64,000 nt of DNA from UBA7803 sp963822255 (GCA_963822255.1 CAWGGV010000008.1:1302001-1366000), one strand, 5' to 3'; shown: positions 1 through 11,653, numbered from the stretch's first letter. Translations and numbers: made by a program. Notes: generated by a model not told the origin, from the letters alone.

Positions 1-286
1 AGGATTCAACGAACAGCAGATCGCCACCGGATTTCAGGTCTTCGAGGCCAACCCCAAAGGCTGCAGCAAGTGCAAGGACGGCTACAAGGGCAGAGTCGGG
101 ATTTATGAAGTAGTTAAAATTACCCGGGAGATGTCCCGGATTATCATGGAAGATGGAAACAGCCTGGAGCTGGCCCAGCAAGCCCGCGAGTTGGGCTTCA
201 ACGACCTGCGACTGTCCGGCCTGGTGAAAGTCATCCAGGGCGTGACCAGTCTGGTCGAGGTCAACCGGGTAACCACGGGGCACTGA
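1..286 (+). CDS. pilB: Type IV pilus assembly ATPase PilB, C-terminal fragment
   Basis: The reading frame is open from base 2 to the TGA at 284-286 and encodes the last 94 residues of a GspE/PilB-type secretion ATPase; the 5' part lies outside the window. PilB is the cytoplasmic hexameric motor that drives pilus extension. Visible signature: a CxxC pair (CSKCKDGYKGR, fragment residues 21-31), the second half of the family's zinc-binding tetracysteine element, followed by the typical helical tail (ELGFNDLR...GVTSLVEVNRVT). The next gene, pilC, starts 3 bases after the stop, as in pilBCD operons. The Walker motifs cannot be checked because they lie upstream. Confidence 0.93.
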   Translation, partial: GFNEQQIATGFQVFEANPKGCSKCKDGYKGRVGIYEVVKITREMSRIIMEDGNSLELAQQARELGFNDLRLSGLVKVIQGVTSLVEVNRVTTGH

Positions 287-289
287 TAG

Positions 290-1506
290 ATGGCCGAGAG
301 CGCGACATTTCTCTGGGAAGGCACCGACCGCCAGGGCAAGAAAACCAAAGGCGAGATCAGCAGCAGCAACCCCGCCATCGCCAAGGCCGAGCTGCGTCGT
401 CAGGGCATCAATGCCACCCGGGTCAAGAAGAAGACGAAGAGCCTGTTCTCCGGCGCCGGCGGCAGCGTCAAGCCCGCCGACATTGCCCTGTTCACCCGGC
501 AGATGGCCACCATGATGCGCGCCGGCGTGCCGCTGGTGCAGGCGTTCGAGATCGTGGCGGACGGCCTGGACAAACCCAAGGTGGCGAGTCTGGTTCGCAA
601 CATCCGCGACGAAGTAGCCGGGGGCAGCAGCTTCGCTTCGTCGCTGCGCAAGCATCCGATCTACTTCGACGACCTGTTCTGCAACCTGGTGGAAGCCGGT
701 GAGCAGTCGGGTTCGCTGGAGGTCATGCTCGACCGGATCGCGACGTACAAGGAGAAGACCGAGTCCCTGAAGGCCAAGGTCAAGAAGGCCATGACCTATC
801 CCATCGCCGTGATGGTGGTGGCGGTCATCGTGACCGGTATTCTGCTGATCTACGTCGTGCCGCAGTTCCAAGTCGTCTTTCGGGCTTCGGCGCGGAACTA
901 CCAGCCTTCACCATGTTCGTCATTCACATCTCGGAGTTCGTGCAGACGTGGTGGCTGCTGATCCTCGCTGCGATGATCGCGACAGTGGTCGGCTTCATCG
1001 CCATGAAGAAACGCTCCAAGCCGCTGCGCGATGCCATCGACCGTTTCTCACTAAAGGTTCCGGTGGCCGGCAACATCATCGAAAAGTCCGCGGTGGCCCG
1101 GTATGCGCGAACACTTTCAACCACCTTCGCTGCGGGCGTGCCGCTGGTCGACGCGTTGAACTCGGTAGCCGGTGCCACCGGAAATTCCGTCTACGTCAAC
1201 GCCGTCTACAAGATTCGCGACGACGTCTCGACCGGACAGCAGCTCAATTACTCCATGAAAGCCACCGGTGTGTTCCCGAACATGGTGGTGCAGATGGTGG
1301 CCATCGGTGAGGAAGCCGGTGCGCTGGACACCATGCTCGATAAGGCAGCCAACTATTTCGAGGAGCAGGTCGACAACCTGGTCGACAACCTCACCGCCTT
1401 GATGGAACCGATGATCATGGCCGTGCTGGGGGTGCTGGTCGGCGGCCTGATCATCGCCATGTACCTCCCCATCTTCCAACTCGGCAAGGTGGTGGGCGGC
1501 GGCTGA
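290..1506 (+). CDS. pilC: Type IV pilus inner-membrane platform protein PilC (apparent frameshift)
   Basis: PilC is the polytopic platform protein that couples the PilB motor to pilin assembly. It is read in two frames: ATG 290 to about 880, then a second frame to the TGA at 1504-1506. Restoring one base at the TTT run 878-880 joins them into about 405 residues, the usual family length. Two GspF domains are visible (roughly residues 70-190 and 270-395; 'FTRQMATMMRAGVPLVQAF' and 'ARTLSTTFAAGVPLVDAL'). Hydrophobic segments occur near 168-190, just after the junction, and at the C-terminus ('MAVLGVLVGGLIIAMYLPIF'). Both halves are conserved and no sequence is lost, so I read the break as a one-base deletion, probably a sequencing error. 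If real, the gene would be a pseudogene. Confidence 0.9.
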
Positions 1507-1535
1507 TTGCGGATCCGCTCCCGCCCCTTCCCGTC

Positions 1536-2390
1536 ATGACCGGAACACTGCTCACCTACGGATGGGTGGGGCTCGTCTTCGCGGCCTGGGTGGGGTTGTG
1601 CGTGGGCAGCTTCCTCAACGTCGTCATTTATCGGCTGCCCGTGATGCTGGAACGGCAATGGGAAGCCGAGGCGCGCAGCATACTGCACGGTCACGAGCCG
1701 GCGTCGGACCAGGCGCCGTTCAACCTCATGGTGCCGCGCTCGCGCTGCCCTCAGTGTCAGGCGCCGATCCTCGCCTGGCAGAACGTGCCGGTGGTGAGCT
1801 GGCTGCTGCTGCGCGGCAAGTGCGCCAGCTGCGGTGCGCCGATACCGGTGCGCTATCCGCTGGTGGAAGCGCTCACCGCCGTCCTCTCCATCGCCGTGCT
1901 GGCTCTGTTCGGCTTCACCTGGTTGGGTCTCGCTGCGCTGGTCTACACCTGGATCCTGGTCGCCCTCACCTTCATTGATTACGACACTCAGCTGCTGCCC
2001 GACCAGCTCACCCTGCCGCTGCTGTGGCTGGGGCTCGTCACCAACGTGATGGGCGGCTTCACCAGTCCCAGCGCCGCCATCGGCGGCGCGGTAGCCGGCT
2101 ATCTGCTCCTCTGGAGCACGTACTGGGGCTTCAAGCTGCTGACCGGCCGGGAAGGCATGGGCTACGGCGACTTCAAGCTGCTGGCGGCGGTGGGGGCGTG
2201 GCTCGGCTGGCAGGTGCTGCCCGCCGCCGTGCTGATCGCCGCCGGCGTCGGGCTGGTCTATGCCCTGGCCACCGCCGTGACCGGACGCCGCGAGGCCGCC
2301 CAGCCCATCCCCTTTGGTCCGTTTCTGGCCATTGCCGGTTGGGTCTGCCTCGCCCAGCGTGATACGGTTCTGCGCCTGTTGGTAAGCTGA
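1536..2390 (+). CDS. pilD: Prepilin leader peptidase / N-methyltransferase PilD
   Basis: Bifunctional inner-membrane aspartic protease that cleaves the leader of type IV prepilins and type II pseudopilins and N-methylates the new N-terminus. The 284-residue protein has the N-terminal methyltransferase-type segment with two zinc-type pairs, C71xxC74 and C96xxC99, after the first membrane helix ('GSFLNVVIYRLP'). Both catalytic aspartates are visible: D148 in 'TFIDYD' and D212 in 'GYGDFK'. Several hydrophobic helices follow. It lies 29 bases after pilC and 18 bases before coaE, the classic pilB-pilC-pilD-coaE order. The start is the first ATG after pilC. Confidence 0.96.
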   Translation: MTGTLLTYGWVGLVFAAWVGLCVGSFLNVVIYRLPVMLERQWEAEARSILHGHEPASDQAPFNLMVPRSRCPQCQAPILAWQNVPVVSWLLLRGKCASCGAPIPVRYPLVEALTAVLSIAVLALFGFTWLGLAALVYTWILVALTFIDYDTQLLPDQLTLPLLWLGLVTNVMGGFTSPSAAIGGAVAGYLLLWSTYWGFKLLTGREGMGYGDFKLLAAVGAWLGWQVLPAAVLIAAGVGLVYALATAVTGRREAAQPIPFGPFLAIAGWVCLAQRDTVLRLLVS

Positions 2391-2408
2391 CCTTCCGTCC
2401 CAGGTTGC

Positions 2409-3035
2409 ATGAAACGATTCGTGGTCGGTCTCACCGGCGGGATCGGCAGCGGTAAGACCGCCGTGTCGTCCCGCTTCGAGGCGTTCGGTATCCCGGTGGC
2501 AGACGCCGACGTGGCATCGCGCGCCGTGCTGGCGCCCGGGCAGCCGGCCGTGGCCGCCATCGAGGGCCGTTTCGGCAGCACGCTGATCGGCGACGACGGC
2601 GCCCTGGACCGCGCCGCGCTGCGGCGGCGGGTGTTCGCTGACGCGGCCGCGCGACGCTGGCTGGAGGCGTTGACCCACCCGCTCATCGGCGCCTGGATGC
2701 GGGAACGCCTGGAGGCGAACGACGCGCCGTACAGCATCCTGGTGAACCCGATACTGGTGGAGACCGGCCAGGCGCTGCGCTGCCAGCGGGTGCTGGTGGT
2801 GGACGCGCCCGAGGCTCTGCAGATGAGCCGCACCATGGCCCGTGACGGCAACAGCGAGCCCCAGGTCCGCGCGATCATGGAGGCTCAGGCGGACCGCCGG
2901 CGGCGTCTGGCCGCCGCCGACGACGTCATCGTCAACGATCGCGATCTCGAGCACCTGGACACCGAGGTGGCGCGGCTGCACCAGCGCTATCTGGAATTGG
3001 CCGGGGAGCTCACCGCCGCCGAGCGAAAGCAATGA
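2409..3035 (+). CDS. coaE: Dephospho-CoA kinase
   Basis: Catalyses the last step of coenzyme A synthesis, ATP-dependent phosphorylation of dephospho-CoA at the 3'-OH. The 208-residue protein starts with a P-loop (GGIGSGKT, residues 10-17) and the family 'DADVASRAVLAPG' segment that binds substrate. Length is normal for CoaE (about 200). It follows pilD, as in many gammaproteobacteria, and its TGA overlaps the yacG start (ATGA), indicating translational coupling. The ATG at 2409 is the only start that preserves the N-terminal P-loop strand. Confidence 0.97.
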   Translation: MKRFVVGLTGGIGSGKTAVSSRFEAFGIPVADADVASRAVLAPGQPAVAAIEGRFGSTLIGDDGALDRAALRRRVFADAAARRWLEALTHPLIGAWMRERLEANDAPYSILVNPILVETGQALRCQRVLVVDAPEALQMSRTMARDGNSEPQVRAIMEAQADRRRRLAAADDVIVNDRDLEHLDTEVARLHQRYLELAGELTAAERKQ

Positions 3036-3229
3036 GTGATGAAACACCCAGAATCGTCCTCTGCCCCACCTGCAACAAGCGGGTGAAGTGGTCTGCGAAG
3101 AACGAGTTCCGGCCGTTCTGCTCCGAGCGCTGCAAGCTCATCGACCTGGGGGCGTGGGCGTCGGAGCAGCACCGCATCCCCGGCCAGTCGGAAGACGAGG
3201 ATCAACCGCCGGGCGACGAGGACAGGTAG
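3032..3229 (+). CDS. yacG: DNA gyrase inhibitor YacG (zinc-finger protein)
   Basis: Small zinc protein of 65 residues. The Cys4 pattern is visible as C11PTC14...C30SERC34, with the conserved 'VKW', 'FRPFC' and 'LIDLGAWASE' elements of the YacG family. E. coli YacG binds GyrB and inhibits gyrase; that function is inferred here from family membership. The acidic C-terminal tail (EDEDQPPGDEDR) is typical. It overlaps coaE by four bases and is followed by a repeat cluster separating it from convergent argJ. Confidence 0.95.
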   Translation: MSDETPRIVLCPTCNKRVKWSAKNEFRPFCSERCKLIDLGAWASEQHRIPGQSEDEDQPPGDEDR

Positions 3230-3245
3230 AGGCAAAGACCTACCG

Positions 3246-3377
3246 GCGGGAGCGGCCTCCCGGCCGCGATGTGGGAGCGGCCTCCCGGCCGCGATGTGGG
3301 AGCGGCCTCCCGGCCGCGATGCGGTGTTCGAAGATCGCGGCCGGGAGGCCGCTCCCTCATGCGACGCCGCTCCCACA
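3246..3377. repeat. REP-like palindrome cluster A (yacG/argJ)
   Basis: Three head-to-tail copies of a 25-bp unit (3246-3270 imperfect at its 5' end, 3271-3295, 3296-3320), one inverted copy at 3334-3356, and a half unit at 3362-3377. The unit reads GTGGGA then stem GCGGCC, loop TCCC, stem GGCCGC, then GAT. The inverted pair is separated by a short linker (GCGGTGTTCGAAG), so the cluster can fold into a large hairpin. It lies between two convergent genes and may stop or protect both transcripts; that role is inferred. Confidence 0.9.
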
Positions 3378-3389
3378 TTGCAAACGCCC

Positions 3390-4628
3390 TCAAGTCCGGT
3401 ACTCGGCGTTGATCTTCACGTAGTCGTAGGACAGGTCGGTGGTCCACACCGTCTCACAGGCGTCGCCGCGGCCGAGCTCGATGCGTACCTCGAACTCCTC
3501 GCGCGCCATGACCCTCGCGCCGTCCGCTTCGCTGTACTGCTCGGCCATGAGACCGCCGCGGGCTACGCACACGTCGTCCAGAAACAGGTTCACCCGGCCC
3601 GGCTCCAGATCTCGAACGCCGGCGCGGCCGATGGCCATGCAGAAGCGTCCCCAGTTGGGATCGCCGGCGAAAATGGCGGTCTTGATGAGCGGCGATTCCG
3701 CGACGGTGTAAGCCACCTGCAGGCACTCGGCCGATGACGCGCCGCCTTCCACCCGCACGGTGACGAACCGGGTAGCGCCCTCGCCATCCCGCACGAGCCA
3801 CTGGGCGAGGGTGGTCGCCACGTCGGTGAGGCCGGCGGCCAGCGCTTGGTACCCCGGATCGTCGGGCGCCGAGATGCGCGGATGCCCGGCAGCCCCGGTG
3901 GCCGCGACCACGAAGGCATCGTTGGTGGAGGTGTCGCCGTCGACGGTGATGCGGTTGAAGCTGGCGTCGGCTACCCGACGGACGAGTGTCTCGAGGCACG
4001 CCTGGTCGACGGCGGCATCACAGCAGATGAACCCCAGCATGGTCGCCATGTCGGGCTTGATCATACCCGCGCCTTTGGCCATGCCCGTGATGGTCACCGA
4101 GGTGCCGGCCACCTCGACCTGGCGGCTCACGGCTTTGGGCGCGGTGTCGGTGGTCATGATGGCCCTCGCGGCGTCGGACCAGCCGCCGGCACGGGCGCCG
4201 GCCACGGCGTCCGGCAGCGCCTTTACCATGCGCTCCACCGGCAGGCGCAGGCCGATGACGCCGGTGGAGAACGGCAGCACCGATCCGGCGGGCAGTGACG
4301 CCTCGCCCGCCAGCGCGTCGCAGATGCGCCTGGCATCCTCGAGCCCCGGATCGGCAGTCGCCGCGTTGGCGTTGCCGCTGTTGATCACCAGCCCCCGCAC
4401 CCCGCCCCGCGCGATGCCCGCTTCGGCCAGCCGCACCGGCGCCGCGCGAAAGGCATTCCGGGTGAACACGCCAGCAACGGTGGAGCCTTCGGCAAGCAGC
4501 ATCACCACCAGGTCGCGGCGGCCCGGGGTCACCGCCGCGGAAGTCTGCTTGACGGCCGCCCAAGCGGTGCCCACGGTCACGCCGGGCACGGGCAGAAGCT
4601 CTCCCATCGGCGGTAAATTGACAGCCAT
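3390..4628 (-). CDS. argJ: Bifunctional ornithine acetyltransferase / N-acetylglutamate synthase ArgJ
   Basis: Arginine biosynthesis enzyme that transfers acetyl from N-acetylornithine to glutamate. The protein autocleaves between Ala and the nucleophilic Thr in the conserved 'PDMATML' motif (Thr near residue 196), seen intact. Other family blocks present: 'NSGNANAAT', 'STGVIG', 'TTDT', 'DGDTSTND', 'GDPNWGR'. The downstream ATG at 4628 (MAVNLP) matches family N-termini better than the one at 4634. A TATAAT box at 4658-4663 (minus strand) lies about 30 bases upstream. The secA-argJ neighbourhood is as in pseudomonads, here interrupted by a phospholipase D-type gene. Confidence 0.96.
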   Translation of the reverse strand: MAVNLPPMGELLPVPGVTVGTAWAAVKQTSAAVTPGRRDLVVMLLAEGSTVAGVFTRNAFRAAPVRLAEAGIARGGVRGLVINSGNANAATADPGLEDARRICDALAGEASLPAGSVLPFSTGVIGLRLPVERMVKALPDAVAGARAGGWSDAARAIMTTDTAPKAVSRQVEVAGTSVTITGMAKGAGMIKPDMATMLGFICCDAAVDQACLETLVRRVADASFNRITVDGDTSTNDAFVVAATGAAGHPRISAPDDPGYQALAAGLTDVATTLAQWLVRDGEGATRFVTVRVEGGASSAECLQVAYTVAESPLIKTAIFAGDPNWGRFCMAIGRAGVRDLEPGRVNLFLDDVCVARGGLMAEQYSEADGARVMAREEFEVRIELGRGDACETVWTTDLSYDYVKINAEYRT

Positions 4629-4657
4629 AGGCAATTTTCCGAGCGGTGCGACCCGCG

Positions 4658-4663
4658 ATTATA
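4658..4663 (-). promoter_or_regulatory. Candidate -10 box for argJ
   Basis: A perfect TATAAT on the minus strand, about 30 bases before the argJ start, in the short region between divergent argJ and the phospholipase D-type gene. A convincing -35 at 17-18 bases is not seen (best CTAACG). Assignment rests on the -10 alone. Confidence 0.45.
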
Positions 4664-4696
4664 CCGTTCTGGTCCATCCGCGTTAGAGTACGGTGC

Positions 4697-5980
4697 ATGC
4701 CCGACTGGATACTCATCTGCGCGACCTCGCTCAGCACGCTCGTCGTCGGCGGGCTCACCGTCTTCGTGTGGCGGCAGCTCGCACCGCGAGAGAACAGGGC
4801 CGAGACCCGGCTCGCGCACCTGTACTCGCCCACAGACGATCAGTTCATGCGGACGATGTCGGCCCTGTTCACGGCGCCATGCGAGGGCGGCAACCGGGTG
4901 ACGGCCCTGCGCAATGGCGACGAGATCTTTCCCGCCATGTTCGACGCGATGGGTTCGGCGCATCGGACGATCACGTTCGAGACGTTCATTTACTGGTCCG
5001 GAGACATGGGACGGCGTTTCTCGGAGGCCCTGAGCGAACGCGCACGCGCCGGCGTCGCCGTTCACGTCCTGCTCGACTGGTTCGGCAGCCTGCCGCTCAA
5101 TGACGCCGTGCTCGACTCGATGCGCGAAGCGGGCGTGCAGGTCACGCGCTACCACGAGCCACGCTTCGTTCGGCCGCACCACACCAATCACCGCACCCAC
5201 CGCAAGCTGCTGGTGGTGGACGGACGGGTGGGCTTTACAGGCGGCGTGGGCATCGCCGACGAGTGGACGGGCGATGCACAGGATGCCGGTCACTGGCGCG
5301 ACTCGCATTTTCGCGTGGAAGGTCCCGCGGTCGCTGGCCTGCAGCGCGCGTTCATGGACAACTGGGTCAAAGCGACCGGAGAGGTGCTGCACGACGAGGC
5401 CTATTTTCCGCCTCTGCAGCCGGCCGGCGACGCCAACTGCCAGGTGTTCCAAAGCTCACCGCAGGGCGGCAGCGACTCGGTGCGGTTGATGTTCCTGCTG
5501 GCGATCACGGCGGCGCGTCGGTCGATCCGGTTGTCCACCGCCTATCTGGTGCCGGATCGGCACTGCATGGCCGCGCTGCGCGCCGCCCATGCACGCGGCG
5601 TCAGTGTCGAGGTGATCGTACCCGGCGAGCACAACGATTCCGATCTGGTGCGCCTGGTGTCCCGCGCCCGATACGGCGTGCTGCTGCGGGAAGGCATCCG
5701 GATTTACGAGTATCAGCCGACGATGTATCACACCAAGCTGATGGTCGTCGACGACGTGTGGGTGTCCGTCGGCTCCGCCAACTTCGACAACCGGTCGTTC
5801 CGCTTGAACGACGAAGTGAACCTCAATGTCTATGACCGCGAGCTGGCACAGCAGCAAAGCGAATGGTTCGAGGAGGACAAGCAGCGATCCAGCCTCATCG
5901 TCCTCGATGATTGGGCGCGGCGACCACTGACCCAGCGGGTCAAGGAGCACGCGGCGTTGCTGGCGCGGTCGCAGATCTGA
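4697..5980 (+). CDS. Phospholipase D family protein, probable cardiolipin synthase
   Basis: Carries two HKD motifs of the PLD superfamily: 'HRKLLVVD' (H168, K170, D175 from this start) and 'YHTKLMVVDD' in the C-terminal half, followed by 'GSANFDNRSFRLNDE', a cardiolipin synthase hallmark. One N-terminal hydrophobic helix ('WILICATSLSTLVVGGLTVF') suggests membrane anchoring. The expected reaction is phosphatidyl transfer to make cardiolipin, as in ClsB/ClsC-type enzymes; the exact subgroup cannot be assigned. About 427 residues. The ATG at 4697 starts directly before the membrane helix; an upstream ATG at 4646 would run through the argJ promoter region. It is divergent from argJ and convergent with secA. 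Confidence 0.85.
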   Translation: MPDWILICATSLSTLVVGGLTVFVWRQLAPRENRAETRLAHLYSPTDDQFMRTMSALFTAPCEGGNRVTALRNGDEIFPAMFDAMGSAHRTITFETFIYWSGDMGRRFSEALSERARAGVAVHVLLDWFGSLPLNDAVLDSMREAGVQVTRYHEPRFVRPHHTNHRTHRKLLVVDGRVGFTGGVGIADEWTGDAQDAGHWRDSHFRVEGPAVAGLQRAFMDNWVKATGEVLHDEAYFPPLQPAGDANCQVFQSSPQGGSDSVRLMFLLAITAARRSIRLSTAYLVPDRHCMAALRAAHARGVSVEVIVPGEHNDSDLVRLVSRARYGVLLREGIRIYEYQPTMYHTKLMVVDDVWVSVGSANFDNRSFRLNDEVNLNVYDRELAQQQSEWFEEDKQRSSLIVLDDWARRPLTQRVKEHAALLARSQI

Positions 5981-6002
5981 GGCGGATTGGGGAATCAGGG
6001 TT

Positions 6003-6168
6003 GTGGGAGCGAGCTCCCGCTCGCGATCGCGGCCGGGAGGCCGCTCCCACAGCTAGCCCGGTATCGCGGCCGGGAGGCCGCTCCCACAGCTAGCCCGGTA
6101 TCGCGGCCGGGAGGCCGCTCCACAGCAGCATCGCGGCCGGGAGGCCGCTCCCACAGGCCGCTCCCACA
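6003..6168. repeat. REP-like palindrome cluster B (PLD gene/secA)
   Basis: A direct unit with the variant stem GCGAGC/GCTCGC at 6003-6027 overlaps the first of four inverted units with stem GCGGCC/GGCCGC (6026-6050, 6063-6087, 6100-6121 with one base missing, 6130-6154), then a half unit at 6155-6168. The second and third inverted units are each preceded by the same 12-base spacer (AGCTAGCCCGGT), so unit plus spacer was amplified in tandem. It lies between the convergent PLD-family gene and secA. Confidence 0.9.
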
Positions 6169-6180
6169 AGCACTCCCCCC

Positions 6181-8973
<2,793 letters not shown>

Positions 8974-9073
8974 AGGAGAATTGACCCGTCGGTGGACAAA
9001 GTTGCGGCATCTTAACTCGTTGGACCAGGGGTATAAACGCAGGTTCGGCGATTGGGCCTGGCGGTCGCGTATT

Positions 9074-9137
9074 GTGGGAGCGACCTCCCGGTCGCGATGG
9101 TGTTTTCGGAAGATCGCGACCCGGAGGTCGCTCCCAC
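9074..9137. repeat. REP-like inverted pair, cluster C (secA/M23 gene)
   Basis: Two 25-bp units in inverted orientation (9074-9098 and 9113-9137) with stem version GCGACC/GGTCGC and the flank GTGGGA. The linker GGTGTTTTCGGAAG resembles the linker in cluster A. The pair lies between the co-directional M23 peptidase gene and secA, upstream of the secA start, so a hairpin here could separate their transcripts. The second unit has one loop change. Confidence 0.88.
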
Positions 9138-9174
9138 CCACAGAAATCGCTCTCACCCACAGGAGGGGTCGACC

Positions 9175-10095
9175 TCAGCGGCGGGCGACGTAGGCCTTGG
9201 GGTCGACGTGACGGCCGTTCTTCAGCACCTCGAAATGCACGTGGGGGCCGGTGGAGCGGCCGGTGGAGCCCATGTGGCCGATCACCTGACCTTTCTTGAC
9301 GATGTCGCCGACGCGGACCGCCAGCGACTCATGATGGCCGTAGCGGGTGACGTAGCCGTCGCCGTGGTTGATTTCCACCATCAGACCGTAACCGGAGCGC
9401 TTGCCGGCGAAGGTCACCACGCCGCTGGCGACCGCGACCACGTCGGAGCCCTCGCGGCCGGCGAAGTCCAGACCGGCGTGCCAGGCCATCTGGCCGGTGA
9501 ACGGATCCACCCGCTTGCCGTACCCGGAGGACAGCCAGCCCCACTTCACCGGCCGCCCGGCGACCACCGTCTCCTGCTGGTACTCGCGATTGCGGAGCAG
9601 TGACTCCAGGACCTCGAGCTCCGACTCGCGGCTCTTGAGCTGCATGGACAGCCCTTCCAGATTCGACTGCAGCTCCGGCCAGCCCAGCGGCTTCTCCGTC
9701 GGGGTCGTGGGACCGCCCACCGGCGCCGGCTGATCGAAGGAGAACTCTCCTTTTTCCAGATCGGCCACCTCGGTGACCCGTTCGCCCAGTGCCTCCATGC
9801 GCATGAGGCGAGCCTGCATGGTGGCGAGCTGGCGGCCCACGGCCTGGGATTCGGCACTGGACTGCGCACGCAGGGCATCGAGCTCCTGGCGCTGCTGGTC
9901 CAGGCGCGCCCGCCACTCTGCCACCAGATCTTCGCCGGCGGCCGCCGGCTGATAGAAGGTGAGAAGCGCAAACGAGAGGGAGACGAGGACGGCGACGAGG
10001 AAAAAGGAGGCACCCGCGAGGTGCATGCCGGTGATCTGCACGGCGCGCACATTGCCCTTGGCGCGCCCGGACTCTTTGAGCAGAATGATCCTCAT
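9175..10095 (-). CDS. Membrane-anchored M23 (LytM) metallopeptidase
   Basis: About 306 residues from ATG 10095 (MRIILLKESG). One membrane helix near residues 24-46 is followed by a coiled-coil-like Gln/Glu/Arg-rich periplasmic segment, then a C-terminal LytM domain with 'HAGLDFAG' (HxxxD zinc site) and 'GPHVHFEV' (HxH). The intact zinc ligands suggest a murein endopeptidase rather than a degenerate activator. A homologue holds the same place between lpxC and secA in pseudomonads, so a cell-wall role is likely. It is divergent from dciA with 28 bases between starts. A more upstream in-frame start (10176) would overlap dciA and was not used. Confidence 0.88.
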   Translation of the reverse strand: MRIILLKESGRAKGNVRAVQITGMHLAGASFFLVAVLVSLSFALLTFYQPAAAGEDLVAEWRARLDQQRQELDALRAQSSAESQAVGRQLATMQARLMRMEALGERVTEVADLEKGEFSFDQPAPVGGPTTPTEKPLGWPELQSNLEGLSMQLKSRESELEVLESLLRNREYQQETVVAGRPVKWGWLSSGYGKRVDPFTGQMAWHAGLDFAGREGSDVVAVASGVVTFAGKRSGYGLMVEINHGDGYVTRYGHHESLAVRVGDIVKKGQVIGHMGSTGRSTGPHVHFEVLKNGRHVDPKAYVARR

Positions 10096-10123
10096 GCGTT
10101 CATCGTACTTCTGAGCTCCACCC

Positions 10124-10432
10124 GTGACCCGCAGCAAGATAGTTGATCTTCTGAGCGAACGCCACCAGCGATTCACTCCGCTGCAACGCCTGCTGCGCCG
10201 CGCCGCCGACCAGGATTCCTGGTCCGATCAGCTTCAGGCTCTGCTGCCCGACCCCTTGTGCCGCGACTGCCGCGTCACCGAGTCACGCGGCCCGATCGTC
10301 GTCGTGGTATGCAAGAATGCGGCCAGTGCAACGCGCCTGCGCTTCATCGCCGACGAGGTGCTCGGGGAGCTCAAAAAGCTCGCCGACTTTCGCCATGCGG
10401 AGCAGATCCGCGTCCGCGTCAGCGCCACCTGA
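10124..10432 (+). CDS. dciA: DciA-like DUF721 protein (replicative helicase operator)
   Basis: 102-residue protein of the DUF721 family: 'LQRLLRRAADQDSWSDQLQALLPDPLCRDCRV...VVVCKNAASATRLRFIADEVLGELKK'. DciA interacts with the DnaB helicase in bacteria that lack DnaC/DnaI loaders; the functional link is by family only. GTG start at 10124. It is convergent with lpxC and divergent from the M23 gene, the same arrangement as in pseudomonads. Confidence 0.85.
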   Translation: MTRSKIVDLLSERHQRFTPLQRLLRRAADQDSWSDQLQALLPDPLCRDCRVTESRGPIVVVVCKNAASATRLRFIADEVLGELKKLADFRHAEQIRVRVSAT

Positions 10433-10530
10433 GTGGATTATGGCGCGTTCGGTGGCAGTCCGGTGAGACCCGGTCGGCAAAATCAGGACGACCGGCGGGA
10501 AGCATTTCCAGCGGGGCCGGTGACTCTCGC

Positions 10531-11451
10531 CTATACCGCCACGGCGTGCCGACCGAACGTCACCGGCGCAGAGGACTCGTCGTCGAAGGTAACGATCTCC
10601 CAGGCGTCCCGCTCCGCGAGCAGCCGGCGCAGCAGCGCGTTATTGGAGGCATGGCCGGACTTGTAGCCGGAAAACGAGCCGAGGATGCTGTACCCGAGCA
10701 GGTAGAGGTCGCCAATCGCGTCCAGAATCTTGTGCTTGGCGAACTCGTCGGCCAGCCGCAGCCCTTCGTGGTTCAGAATACGGCAATCGTCCACCACTAC
10801 CGCGTTGTCCAGGCTCCCGCCCCGCGCCAGATTCATGGTGCGCAGCTTCTCGTAGTCCGCCAGAAAACCGAATGTCCGCGCCCGGCTCACTTCCTTGACG
10901 TAGGCCATGGTGGAGAACTCCACCGTTGAGCACCGGGTGTGCCGGTGGAACACCGGGTGGTCGTAGAGCAGCGTGTAGTCGACCCGGAATCCGTCGTACG
11001 GGGCGATCTCGGCGGCAACGTCCCCCCGCCGGTACGAGACCTTGCGGGTGACCCGGAAGAACTTCTTCGGCGCGTCCTGCTCCTCCATACCCGCGGACTG
11101 CAGCAGGAACACGAACGGAGCGGCGCTGCCGTCCATGATGGGCAGCTCCGGCGCACTCACGTCGACGTAGGCATTGTCCACGCCCAGACCGGCGAACGCA
11201 GACATGAGGTGCTCCACCGTGGAGACCGACGCGCTGCCGCGGCTGAGGGTCGTGGCCATGGTGGTATCACCCACGTTCTCCACCCGCGCCGGAATCGCGA
11301 CCGGCTCCTCGAGGTCGGTGCGTACGAACACGATACCGGTGTCCGGAGGTGCGGGGCGCAGAGTCATGTAAACCTTCTCTCCGGTGTGCAGACCCACACC
11401 GGTGGCTCGGATCACGTTCTTCAGCGTTCGCTGCAGGAGCGCTTTGCTCAT
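10531..11451 (-). CDS. lpxC: UDP-3-O-acyl-N-acetylglucosamine deacetylase LpxC
   Basis: Zinc deacetylase for the committed step of lipid A synthesis in the cytoplasm. 306 residues, family-typical. Visible: 'GVGLHTGEKV' at the N-terminus, 'VEHLMSAFAGL' (first zinc His), 'AKHKILDAIGDLYLLG' (second His and Asp ligands), and 'GHASNNALLRRLL' with the general-acid His. It lies downstream of ftsZ at the end of the dcw cluster but is separated by 217 bases, so it probably has its own promoter. Confidence 0.97.
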   Translation of the reverse strand: MSKALLQRTLKNVIRATGVGLHTGEKVYMTLRPAPPDTGIVFVRTDLEEPVAIPARVENVGDTTMATTLSRGSASVSTVEHLMSAFAGLGVDNAYVDVSAPELPIMDGSAAPFVFLLQSAGMEEQDAPKKFFRVTRKVSYRRGDVAAEIAPYDGFRVDYTLLYDHPVFHRHTRCSTVEFSTMAYVKEVSRARTFGFLADYEKLRTMNLARGGSLDNAVVVDDCRILNHEGLRLADEFAKHKILDAIGDLYLLGYSILGSFSGYKSGHASNNALLRRLLAERDAWEIVTFDDESSAPVTFGRHAVAV

Positions 11452-11607
11452 ATCGGGTCGATCTCGGCAGGGTTGGATCGGGCCGGACGGCGATCATCCG
11501 CAGACGGCTCCCACTTGCGCATCGGATGCTAACAAAGCGGGCACCGTCGAAGTGTGGCACCGATTCACAAAAGTGTTACACAGTGTGTCCGGGCGGCCGG
11601 TAGTGAC

Positions 11608-11653
11608 GGGAGCAGCACGGTGCCGGCACGGAATGCCGGTGCCGTCCGCTCCC
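11608..11653 (-). other. Hairpin between ftsZ and lpxC, possible transcription end
   Basis: Outer arms GGGAGC (11608-11613) and GCTCCC (11648-11653) enclose an inner near-perfect 12-bp inverted repeat (ACGGTGCCGGCA against TGCCGGTGCCGT). It lies just after the ftsZ stop. No T-run follows on the minus strand, so intrinsic termination is doubtful; attenuation or mRNA end protection is possible. Confidence 0.35.

Noticed and set aside
1353..3047. A 564-codon frame antisense to pilD and coaE
   Set aside because: It spans two well-supported genes on the other strand and shows only compositional bias.
6003..6168. Zinc-tail or new protein encoded by the frame running past secA
   Set aside because: This is repeat DNA reached only because of the 6248-6250 frameshift; the conserved SecA tail is in the other frame.
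10095..10176. An upstream start for the M23 peptidase
   Set aside because: It would overlap divergent dciA and add a segment without signal or membrane features.
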